DNA from: Planctomycetota bacterium
GTDB taxonomy: Bacteria; Planctomycetota; PUPC01; DSUN01
Reading direction: 5' to 3'
Assembly (NCBI GenBank): GCA_016872875.1
Contig: VGYW01000176.1
Location: 1 to 16,112, forward strand
Length of the DNA: 16,112 nt
The position numbers were made by a program, and so were the translations under genes. This document shows positions 1 to 6,625 of this stretch, in pieces. How positions within the stretch are numbered: the stretch's first letter is position 1; the number at the start of each line of letters is the position of its first letter. The notes under the pieces are model-generated. The model ran no database searches and was not told the origin of the DNA. It saw only the letters and a program-made list of their open reading frames with translations.

Positions 1-3000
1 ATCTTCTCGCGCGCGGTCTGGACCTTGAGCGCCTGAGCCACGCGGTCGCGGACCTCATCAAGCTTCGGCTCGCGCGACTGGGTGCGGTCAAGGAGGCGGC
101 AGACGGCTTGGCCCTGGGAGGTTTCGACCACGCGCGGGATGAGCTCGCCGGGCTTGAGCTTGTTGAGCTCGTCGGCGAGGCCGCGGACCTGGCCGAGCAC
201 GTTCAGGCTCATGGGCTCCTTGAGCTCGACCGGGTCGCTCTTGCCGTGGGCGGCTTTGAGCTTCTTGGCGACGGCGGGGAAGCTGGCCGCGTGGGGCGCC
301 TGGCTCTTCCTCACGGCTTCCAGGGCGTCCGACGCGGCGAGGCGTGCCTCGCGCGTGGCGCGCTCGCGGGCCATGTCCGAGCGGACGCGGTACTCGCTCG
401 CCTCGTAGGTGAGGCCGGCGTATTCGTTCTCGGCGCGCTCCTGGAAGTAGCGGCGGCAGTCGTCGTCGGTGAGGCCCGCGCGAATCGTCCTCTGCCGCTC
501 GGCGGAGTCCACGAAGAGGAACTCGACCGTGGCGGTGGCGGGGAGCTGGAAGGCGGGCTTGTTTGCGGCGAAGTGGCGCTCGATGGCCGCGGCGTCGGGC
601 TCGGGCGTGTCCTTCAGGAAGTCAGCCACGCTGAATGCGGCGACCTTAGCGCGGGCGAGGCCGCCGGGCCTGCGGTCGGCCATGAGTGCGATGAGCGCGC
701 CGCGGCCGGTCGCAATGGGCTTGGTGAGCTCGCCCGGCTTGAGGGCCTTGATGGCGGCGAGGGCTTCTGGCTCTTTCGCAAGCGGCTCCTCGGGCTTGGA
801 GAGGGGGAATGGCCCGATGGTCTCCACGCGGAGCGAGACGTTGCGCTGCGTCGGCAGGGGCGTGGAGGTGGGCACGGTGCGGAATGCCTCGATGGCCAGG
901 CTGTCGCGGAGCGCGGTGAGCTGGTCGGGGAGGGGCTTCTTGGCCCACTCGCCCTTGAGCTTGTCGCGCACGCGGTCGCGCACGGCGGCCGACACGCCAT
1001 CCCAGGGCGTCGCCTCCTTGATCTCGTCGTCGGTCACGTAGGCGGTGTCGCGGTTGTCGTCGTAGTATTGCTTCACCTCTTTGTCGTCAATCTTGGCCTC
1101 CTTGCGGAGGGGTTCGTAGAGTGCGGCGGCGACGTCCACGGTCGCGGTCCCGGCCTTCTCGTCGCGGCTCTTCATGACGAGGATGAAGCGGCCCTCCGCG
1201 CTGGCTAGGACGTCGCTGACCTCGCCCGGCTCGAGGGCGCTGATGGCGTCGCGGAAGCCTGCGGCCTTGCCGAGCTCGGGCGTCGCCTCGGGCTGGGCGA
1301 GTTTCACGCCCACGTCCTTTCGCAACTGGAGGTTGTGCTTGGCGGCGGCGGCCGCGATATCAGGCTGCTTCACGCCGGCGAGCTCGGCGAGGGCGGCCTT
1401 CGTCCGCTCCGAGGCGGTCTTGAGGGCCTGGCGGCGGGCCAGGAGCTTCGCAATGTCGTCCTTCACCTTCTCGAAGGGCACCGGCTTCGGCTTGTCGAGG
1501 AACTCGAAGGGTGCGGCGTCATAGGCGGCGCGCACTTCGTAGAGTGCGGGCTCCCAGGCGAGCTTGAGGTTCTCCTTGCCGAAGGTGGCGATCTGGATGC
1601 GGTTGGGTTTGGCCTCCTCGCGGGCGACGAGGCGTCCGAGGACGAAGTTGGCCCCGGCCGCGATGACGTCGCTGAGGTCGCCCACCTCGCCGCCGGCGAG
1701 CTGGCCGTGGAGCGCGGGCACGGGCTGTCCCACGGCGGGCAGGGGGTCGCCGGCCTTGGGCAGATCGGTCTCGAGCGGCTTCACGCCCAGGCGCTCCGCG
1801 AAGCGGTCGAAGGCGGCCTGGTAGACCCTCGTGCGGTACTCCTTGGCCTTGGCCTTGGCCAGGGCGAGCGCCTTGTCGTTCTTCACGTCGTCAATCAGTT
1901 GCTCGCGCAGGCCGGCTGGGAGGTCCTCGAATGGGATTTCGTGGCTGGGCTGGCGCTCGGCGACGCGGAAGAAGAAGCGTCCGGCGTCGCAGGCGAGGAT
2001 TTCGCTGATCCTGGTGCCTGCTGGGGCGCCCTCCTTGGGCTCGGCGCCGACCACGGCGTACTGCCGGCCGCGGTCCCCGAAGAGCGTCTCGGCGAGCTTC
2101 GCGCCGCGCAGCTCGGGCACCAGCCGCTCCGCCTCGTCCGACGCGAACGTGGGGGTGGTCCGCACCTGGAAGGCGTCGGCGAAGCCGGCGGCCTCCTGGC
2201 CAATGACGGCTAGGAGGTCGGAGTGGACCCCAGTCGCCGCCTCGTCGGCCGCGCGGTCGGAGGCGCGCTTGATGGCAGTCTGGAGCTTCTCGTCGGCCAG
2301 GCGCTTCCGCACGGCCTCGCGCGAGTCCTTGAACGACGGCCCGAAGAAGGCGCTGTTGCGCTGGTAGTAGCGTTCGAGCTCGGCCTCTGGGAGCTTTGCC
2401 TCGATGGCCGAGGTGCGGCCGAGGACGAATTCGATGCTCACGCGCTCGGGCTGTCGGTAGCCCGGCGTGGCGCCGACGCGCGGGGCGGCCTTGTGGCGGC
2501 CGTAGAAGTCGCGCAGGTCGGCCTCCGTGTAGCTCACCCCGTGGGCGAAGTCGGCGGCCCACAGCGCGAAGTAGGCCGGCACCGCCTGCGTGTTGTCGCG
2601 CACGTAGCGGGCCTTCACCATCGGCTTCGGCAGCTCCCCCACCGAGTTCACGAGGAGCGAGATGGGCACGACCAGGGTGAGCTCCTGGCGAATCGTGCTC
2701 TCGACCTCGGCCCGCGTGACGCCCAGCTCGGCGAGCACCTCGCCGTAGGCCTTCACGTTGATGGTGCCGTAGCCCTGGCGCACCCAGCCCTCCTCCTCGG
2801 GGTAGAAGTCGCCGTCAGGCCCGAAGCCGCGCGTGCGCGCCACCACGCGGAAGACGCACCAGCCGCCGGCGACGGGGAGCGGCTCGCTGAGCTCGCCGAT
2901 GCGCTGGCGGTAGACCCGCTCGGCGATGCCTGGGGCGTCCCCGATGGCGCGGAGCGCGCCCGCGGCCGAGCGGTTGTCGGGTATCTGGGCCTCCCCGAAC

Positions 3001-3671
3001 TCCAGCTCCGGCGGGCGTGCGAGCTGCTTCAGGGCGTTCTCGAGCGGCGCGCCGGCGATGGCGGCGACCTGTTTCCTGAGCGCCTCGAGCGCCGCCTTGG
3101 CCTTCGGGCCGGCCTGCCGCTCGCGCAGCTCGGCCAGAAGGCTCTCGCGGACCTCGCTGAGGGGCTGGTAGGACTTGTCGGCCCGCCGGAACCGCTTGTC
3201 CTTCCCCGCGGCGTAGGCGTCATCCAGCTCCTTGTCGGAAACGGGGATGTCCTTGGCAAAGGCGCTGCTCCGCGCGATGACGTGCTCGACCCTCAAATGG
3301 CGCGAGAAGAGGCGGTTGTGGATTTCGTCGAGCACCTCGTCGTCGGTCACGCGCAGGCCGGCGCGTTCCGCCTCGAGCAAGCTGGCGATCCGCATCGCCG
3401 CCCCCTCATCCGTCAGTTGCAGCCGCAGCACCTGCTGGCACAGCCGCCGCATCTCCCACACCTCGCCGTAGCGGACGCGAGTCCCGTCGAACGTCAACAT
3501 CACGTCGTTCGGGCTCCGCCCGCCCGGCCCCCGCTGCCGCTCGCAGGAGCCCTGGAACGGCACGGCGAAGATGGCCATCAGGAACACCCCGAGGCCGACG
3601 AGGATCGTGTTGCGGAACTTCTCCCCCATCCTGAAGGGCTGGAACCTGATGCGGCGGCGCGGACGGGCCAT
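1..3671 (-). CDS. Giant membrane-anchored SurA/PpiD-like peptidyl-prolyl isomerase (C-terminus beyond left edge)
   Basis: Reading leftward from ATG at 3671, the frame stays open for 1223 codons to the window edge, so the C-terminus is missing. The start follows an AGGAG (3679-3683) with 7-nt spacing and lies downstream of a TATAAT promoter. Residues 1-20 are basic, and residues 22-39 form one hydrophobic segment (TILVGLGVFLMAIFAVPF). This suggests an inner-membrane anchor with the bulk outside the cytoplasm, as in PpiD. Residues of about 50-190 look like a SurA N-terminal chaperone region. The motif typical of the C-terminal half of parvulin domains (GE[LV]S/T...G...V) recurs near residues 259, 555, 661, 816, 980 and 1175. 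Examples are GELSEPLPVAGGWCVFRV and GEVSDVLASAEGRFILVM. By family it should help fold exported or outer-membrane proteins. PpiD of E. coli is about half the visible length. Which repeats, if any, are catalytic cannot be told by eye. The family call is good; the enzymatic claim is weaker. Confidence 0.8.
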   Translation of the reverse strand, partial: MARPRRRIRFQPFRMGEKFRNTILVGLGVFLMAIFAVPFQGSCERQRGPGGRSPNDVMLTFDGTRVRYGEVWEMRRLCQQVLRLQLTDEGAAMRIASLLEAERAGLRVTDDEVLDEIHNRLFSRHLRVEHVIARSSAFAKDIPVSDKELDDAYAAGKDKRFRRADKSYQPLSEVRESLLAELRERQAGPKAKAALEALRKQVAAIAGAPLENALKQLARPPELEFGEAQIPDNRSAAGALRAIGDAPGIAERVYRQRIGELSEPLPVAGGWCVFRVVARTRGFGPDGDFYPEEEGWVRQGYGTINVKAYGEVLAELGVTRAEVESTIRQELTLVVPISLLVNSVGELPKPMVKARYVRDNTQAVPAYFALWAADFAHGVSYTEADLRDFYGRHKAAPRVGATPGYRQPERVSIEFVLGRTSAIEAKLPEAELERYYQRNSAFFGPSFKDSREAVRKRLADEKLQTAIKRASDRAADEAATGVHSDLLAVIGQEAAGFADAFQVRTTPTFASDEAERLVPELRGAKLAETLFGDRGRQYAVVGAEPKEGAPAGTRISEILACDAGRFFFRVAERQPSHEIPFEDLPAGLREQLIDDVKNDKALALAKAKAKEYRTRVYQAAFDRFAERLGVKPLETDLPKAGDPLPAVGQPVPALHGQLAGGEVGDLSDVIAAGANFVLGRLVAREEAKPNRIQIATFGKENLKLAWEPALYEVRAAYDAAPFEFLDKPKPVPFEKVKDDIAKLLARRQALKTASERTKAALAELAGVKQPDIAAAAAKHNLQLRKDVGVKLAQPEATPELGKAAGFRDAISALEPGEVSDVLASAEGRFILVMKSRDEKAGTATVDVAAALYEPLRKEAKIDDKEVKQYYDDNRDTAYVTDDEIKEATPWDGVSAAVRDRVRDKLKGEWAKKPLPDQLTALRDSLAIEAFRTVPTSTPLPTQRNVSLRVETIGPFPLSKPEEPLAKEPEALAAIKALKPGELTKPIATGRGALIALMADRRPGGLARAKVAAFSVADFLKDTPEPDAAAIERHFAANKPAFQLPATATVEFLFVDSAERQRTIRAGLTDDDCRRYFQERAENEYAGLTYEASEYRVRSDMARERATREARLAASDALEAVRKSQAPHAASFPAVAKKLKAAHGKSDPVELKEPMSLNVLGQVRGLADELNKLKPGELIPRVVETSQGQAVCRLLDRTQSREPKLDEVRDRVAQALKVQTAREK

Positions 3672-3709
3672 TCATTCTCTCCTGTGGGAGGACAACGCGA
3701 CTTCGGGGC

Positions 3710-3738
3710 ATTATACCAGAAGCCAGAGGCCCGTTCAA
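3710..3738 (-). promoter_or_regulatory. Sigma-70-type promoter of the foldase gene
   Basis: On the minus strand, TTGAAC (3738-3733) and a perfect TATAAT (3715-3710) are separated by exactly 17 bp. The predicted transcript starts near 3703, about 30 nt before the ATG at 3671, and includes the AGGAG ribosome site. Confidence 0.75.
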
Positions 3739-3754
3739 AACCCCCTCATCCGGC

Positions 3755-4183
3755 GAGTATGGCCCCCAATTCTGGTGAACTGCTCCGGAGCCCCGACAGG
3801 GGCGTACTATAGCAGCCCAGGGCGAAGCCCTGCTCTTTGCCCACATCTCGGGGCCTTGTAGCCCGCCGACGCGGGCGACCCAGCCGTAGCCCAGGGCGAC
3901 CGAAGGGAGCCCTGGGACCGCGCGTCCCCCCCATCCAAGCCCCCGAAGGGGGCGTTTCACGCCCATTGAATCGCCCCGCTTCGGGGGCTCTACGCTGGCG
4001 GGGCCTTTTCCCAGGGCTCCCTTCGGTCGCCCTGGGCTACGGCTCAAACGCCCCCATTCGGGGGCTAAACCCCAGCCCCCAGAAGATGTGGGCAAAGATC
4101 AGGGCTTTGCCCTGGGCTGCTATAGTACGCTCCGTTCGGAGCTTCCGAGTCGAGGAGAACTACCAGGACTGGGGGCCATACTC
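3755..4183. repeat. Composite nested inverted-repeat element A (about 430 bp)
   Basis: At least three pairs of inverted arms lie inside one another. The outer arms are 3755-3848 and 4084-4183; they are imperfect, but the 47-nt part at 3802-3848 versus 4084-4130 has only two mismatches. The middle arms, 3882-3917 and 4009-4044, are a perfect 36-bp match, and each arm is itself a hairpin (CCCAGGGC paired with GCCCTGGG). The inner arms, 3938-3948 and 3979-3989, carry AGCCCCCGAAG. Small hairpins such as CAGGGC-GAA-GCCCTG and GCCCCC-GAA-GGGGGC sit within the arms. The element fills the space between two divergent genes, and both promoters lie just outside it. No reading frame in it looks like a gene. 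It resembles REP/BIME-type repeats in design, and it matches the element at 12622-12823. Confidence 0.85.
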
Positions 4184-4199
4184 CTGAGGGAGGGTGGGG

Positions 4200-4228
4200 T
4201 TGCACGGAGCTCCGCGCGGGGCTACAAT
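4200..4228 (+). promoter_or_regulatory. Sigma-70-type promoter of the first sulfotransferase gene
   Basis: TTGCAC (4200-4205) and TACAAT (4223-4228) are 17 bp apart. Transcription would begin near 4235, which excludes the upstream in-frame GTG at 4194 as the start codon. The -10 context GGGCTACAATTGGG closely resembles the one at 9488-9501. Confidence 0.7.
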
Positions 4229-4277
4229 TGGGCCGTCGGCGAATGGGGAGGACGCCAGGTTCGAGGAACGGCAGGCC

Positions 4278-5099
4278 GTGCCCACGGAAATCCGCGCCCC
4301 GATCTTCATCGTCGGATGCCCGCGCAGCGGCACGAGCGTCTTCTACGAGAAGCTCGCCTGCCACCCCGACCTGGGCTGGATTTCGACGGCGACGAAGCGC
4401 GCCCCAAGCTCCCCATTCCTCACCCGCCTCCTGATGCTCGTCCGCAAGGACACGCGGCCCACCGAGGCCAAGGGGGTGTGGGACCGCTTCTCGCGGGGCG
4501 ACGACCACGCCCTCGGCCGCGCCGACGCCTCGCCCCGCGCCCGCCGCTACTTCGGGAAGGTCATCCGCACCCACCTCGACATCTTCCACAAGCCCCGCTT
4601 CCTCTCCAAGTGCCCGCGGAACACCGTCCGCATCGAGTTCTTCGACGCCCTCTTTCCCGACGCGCTCTTCATTCACGTCGTCCGCGACGGGCGGGCCGTG
4701 GCCTACTCCATCCTCCGCTCCCGCAAGAAGGAACAGGGGGAGTATTGGGGCGCCAAGCCGCCCGGCTGGCGAGCCGTCCTCGGCCTGCCGCTCCTCGACG
4801 CCGCGGCCCTCCAGTGGAAGCTCATCACCGAGCACGCCCTCGCCGCCGCCCGGAGCCTCCCGAAGGAGCGCTACATCGAGCTGCGCTACGAGGACTTCAC
4901 CGCCCGCCCCGCCGAGGTCCTCCAGGAGGTCGCCGCCAAGTGCGGCCTCGCCTGGCCCGACCCCGCCGCCCTGAGCGCCCTCGTGAGCGACGTGGAGAAC
5001 CGCAACTTCAAGTGGCGCGAGGCCCTCCAGCCCTCCGAGGTCGCCCGCCTCCACGCCCTTATTGGTCCCCTCCTCGTCCGCCTCGGCTACGAGCTGTGA
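4278..5099 (+). CDS. PAPS-dependent sulfotransferase
   Basis: This 273-residue protein very likely transfers sulfate from PAPS to an acceptor that cannot be named from the sequence. The 5'-phosphosulfate loop is visible at residues 13-20 (GCPRSGTS), just after a hydrophobic beta strand (APIFIVG). The 3'-phosphate-binding motif is at about 133-143 (HVVRDGRAVAYS). The C-terminal part (ERYIELRYEDFTARPAEVL) matches the usual end of bacterial sulfotransferase domains. The frame is open from GTG 4194, but the promoter at 4200-4228 forces a later start. GTG 4278 has GAGGA at 4263-4267 and places the P-loop at the normal distance from the N-terminus. No signal peptide is seen, so it should act in the cytoplasm. 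It stands alone, between the palindromic element and a convergent gene. PAPS could come from the sat/cysC product encoded 5 kb downstream; this link is inferred. Confidence 0.87.
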   Translation: MPTEIRAPIFIVGCPRSGTSVFYEKLACHPDLGWISTATKRAPSSPFLTRLLMLVRKDTRPTEAKGVWDRFSRGDDHALGRADASPRARRYFGKVIRTHLDIFHKPRFLSKCPRNTVRIEFFDALFPDALFIHVVRDGRAVAYSILRSRKKEQGEYWGAKPPGWRAVLGLPLLDAAALQWKLITEHALAAARSLPKERYIELRYEDFTARPAEVLQEVAAKCGLAWPDPAALSALVSDVENRNFKWREALQPSEVARLHALIGPLLVRLGYEL

Positions 5100-5133
5100 T
5101 GCCTTACGCCGCCCGCGCTTGCTCGACAGTCAG

Positions 5134-5234
5134 AAAGGGACCTCAGGGACCAAAGGGACCTAAGGGACAGCAATGCCCCCAATCCGCCCTTGTCCCTGTG
5201 GTCCCTTAGGTCCCTTGGGTCCCTTTCGTCCCTT
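5134..5234. repeat. Opposed arrays of a 9-bp repeat between convergent genes
   Basis: Four direct units of AAGGGACCN (with small variations) occupy 5134-5169. About five units in the opposite orientation (GGTCCCTT) occupy 5187-5234, with a loop of about 17 nt between them. Folded on itself the stretch gives an imperfect stem of about 36 bp. It lies between the convergent sulfotransferase and the small membrane protein gene. It could therefore serve as a two-way transcription barrier, but there is no clean U-run, so this is only a suggestion. Confidence 0.75.
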
Positions 5235-5320
5235 GTCGCGCCTTGCGAAGTCCCCTCGCCGCGGGCGTGGCGGTAGGTGGCGCGCCACTTGTGAACAGCC
5301 CGACACCCAATGCCCGAATC

Positions 5321-5626
5321 TCACACTTGCCAGAACACGATGGCCAGCAGAACAGAAACCAACAGCACGAACAGCAGGACGCCCGACGCGACTTCCCATG
5401 CTCTGCGGCTGCTCTCCGACTTCAGGTTCTCTGCACGGCGATCGAGCCAGGGGTTGAGGAGGATGGCGAGCGCAATCATGGCCACGGAGCTGAAGACCCA
5501 CCCGAGCGCCCCTGGCGCGCCCCTTGACACCAGGCGGAGGGCATAGAAGATGCTCAAGACAGCGTAGGGGGCGAGCGCCCATCTGGTGAGCCAGTCCCCA
5601 CACCCTGCGATTCCACCACGCCCCAT
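5321..5626 (-). CDS. Small three-helix membrane protein, hypothetical
   Basis: This 101-residue protein has three hydrophobic segments at about residues 16-34, 40-57 and 78-99. A polar basic loop (DRRAENLKSESSRR) lies between the second and third. Such a pattern is unlikely in a chance frame of GC-rich DNA, which supports a real gene. The start chosen is the ATG preceded by GGAGG with about 9-nt spacing. A GTG 33 bases further upstream (5659) is also in frame and would add 11 residues. The mix of an aromatic first helix and a LLNPW motif (56-60) followed by a polar loop and a last helix recalls small DUF6804-type membrane proteins, but I cannot confirm that. It is convergent with the sulfotransferase and has no clear promoter. 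Function unknown. Confidence 0.6.
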   Translation of the reverse strand: MGRGGIAGCGDWLTRWALAPYAVLSIFYALRLVSRGAPGALGWVFSSVAMIALAILLNPWLDRRAENLKSESSRRAWEVASGVLLFVLLVSVLLAIVFWQV

Positions 5627-5869
5627 GGCATTCGGCCTCCGAGCGCGCCACTCAGGCACGCAGATGCGGGATCACCAAAGGGGCTCAGCCACCCACCGTT
5701 CCCAGTTGCCGGCCCGTCGGCCTTAGCCTTCTGCTCGGCCTCGCCGCGAGAAAGGGCACGAAGAAGGCACTTGGCCTCGCCCCGGCTTGCCGGCCGACGC
5801 GATGAGGACGCAGGCGGCGCGCAGCATGCCTCCACCATGCCAACCCGTGGCCTGCGTGTCAAAGCCTGG
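5627..5869. other. Gene-free stretch, nothing recognised
   Basis: I see no gene, promoter or structured RNA here. Short open frames exist on both strands but look like chance translations of GC-rich DNA. It is the left part of a gene-free region of about 1 kb, whose remaining features are listed separately. Confidence 0.5.
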
Positions 5870-5878
5870 CCGAGAACC

Positions 5879-6057
5879 GGGTGCAATAACGGATTTGCGC
5901 AGGTGGGCACACCTTATTAAGCCGAGCGGCTCTGCGGTCGGTTCAATAGGCCTGTTGTCTTTGGCCCTGGCCGCGGTGGACTGAAGAGGAAACCAAACCC
6001 AGAGGAGCTGGGTTTGGTTTCTAGTGTGCCCACCTGCACAAATCCGTTATTGCACCC
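5879..6057. mobile_element. MITE-like element with 34-bp terminal inverted repeats
   Basis: The 34-bp ends, 5879-5912 and 6024-6057, are inverted copies with a single mismatch. They begin GGGTGCAATAACGG and finish AGGTGGGCACAC. Directly outside them stand CCGAGAACC (5870-5878) and CCGAGAACT (6058-6066). These are a 9-bp direct duplication with one mismatch, as expected for a transposition target site. The interior is only 111 bp. It encodes no transposase and contains a 14-bp hairpin next to the right end. This is the layout of a non-autonomous miniature transposable element. The mismatch in the duplication and in the ends suggests it is not very recent. The transposase family cannot be assigned from the window. 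Confidence 0.75.
5989..6021. terminator. Strong hairpin inside the MITE, terminator-like
   Basis: GAAACCAAACCCAG (5989-6002) and CTGGGTTTGGTTTC (6008-6021) pair perfectly over 14 bp around the loop AGGAG. The 3' arm is U-rich, but no separate U-tract follows. Termination is therefore possible but unproven, and the hairpin may simply be part of the mobile element. Confidence 0.4.
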
Positions 6058-6109
6058 CCGAGAACTGGCAGGCGCCCCAATCTGTGGGGTGTGGGCGCAG
6101 CGGCCGTGG

Positions 6110-6149
6110 CGACAGGCGGCTCGCCTGTCGGACCCCTGCGACTCGCAGG
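6110..6149. repeat. Two adjacent short hairpins
   Basis: CGACAGGCG (6110-6118) pairs with CGCCTGTCG (6122-6130) around GCT. Immediately afterwards CCTGCG (6135-6140) pairs with CGCAGG (6144-6149) around ACT. Both are perfect and have three-base loops. Their role is unknown; they look like another small palindromic repeat family. Confidence 0.65.
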
Positions 6150-6202
6150 TTGCGTCTGCCTGCGCAGCGCCGAGGCCGTGGCTGGGCTAGCGTCATTCTG
6201 AG

Positions 6203-6515
6203 ATTCTGTAGAATATGAAAATGACGCCCGGCCCTGTTCGGGGACGGGCGGAGAGGGATACTCGGGCCGCGGGTCCCTATGCAGAGCCGGGACCGTGGTG
6301 CGGCCGGCGTCGGTCCAACATTCTGTAGAATGTGAGAATGACGCCCAGCCCTGTTCGCGGACAGGTGGAGAGGGATACTCGGGCCGCGGGTCCCTACGCA
6401 GAGCAGTGGCCGTGGTGTGGCCGGCGTCGGTCCAACATTCTGTAGAATGTGAGAATGACCGCTCGCCCCGAGCAGCAGGGGCAAGCGGGGAGGGATACGC
6501 GCGCAGGGAGTCCCG
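6203..6515. repeat. 117-bp tandem repeat, two full copies and a diverged third
   Basis: Copies start at 6203, 6320 and 6437, an exact 117-bp period. The first two differ at about 11 positions by eye. The third keeps the palindrome ATTCTGTAGAAT, the GAGAATGAC that follows and a GAGGGATAC, then fades by about 6515. Each copy has that palindrome followed by a second stem: CCTGT/ACGGG in copy 1, CCTGT/ACAGG in copy 2, and GCCCC/GGGGC in copy 3. The first copy is preceded by CGTCATTCTGAG, which pairs with AAAATGACG downstream to extend the palindrome. The array ends just before the promoter of the heme protein gene. Confidence 0.85.
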
Positions 6516-6542
6516 ACACGAAGGGCGCTCCCTTCTTGGCGG

Positions 6543-6571
6543 TTGCGCGCCTCGTCGGGCTCTGGCACAAT
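6543..6571 (+). promoter_or_regulatory. Sigma-70-type promoter of the di-heme protein gene
   Basis: TTGCGC (6543-6548) and CACAAT (6566-6571) are 17 bp apart, with the transcript start expected near 6578. The in-frame GTG at 6584 would then be almost at the 5' end, which favours the ATG at 6626 as the start. Confidence 0.6.
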
Positions 6572-6625
6572 GGCTGATGCCCAGTGTTCAGGCCCAATTG
6601 TGTGCGTACCGGGGTCCATCGGCCC

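Noticed and set aside
3533..3560. Lipoprotein signal in the foldase (Cys after the hydrophobic segment)
   Set aside because: The residues before the cysteine (FQGSC) do not form a convincing lipobox, so a membrane anchor is the simpler reading.
108..3812. Long plus-strand open frames (108-1208, 1335-2213, 2223-3812) opposite the foldase gene
   Set aside because: They mirror the codon structure of a well-supported minus-strand gene in GC-rich DNA. Their translations (runs of GEL, RRG, HVV) show no domain, and the minus frame has motifs, a promoter and a ribosome site.
4194..4277. Upstream GTG start for the first sulfotransferase
   Set aside because: It would lie before and inside the -35/-10 boxes at 4200-4228, so it would not be on the transcript. 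The extra residues are also unlike the family.
5554..5910. 118-codon minus-strand frame upstream of the small membrane protein
   Set aside because: Low-complexity, charged, motif-free translation that overlaps the better-supported membrane protein and enters the MITE end.
6203..6515. CRISPR array
   Set aside because: The 117-bp units are contiguous and similar along their whole length, with no short repeat alternating with unique spacers and no cas gene.
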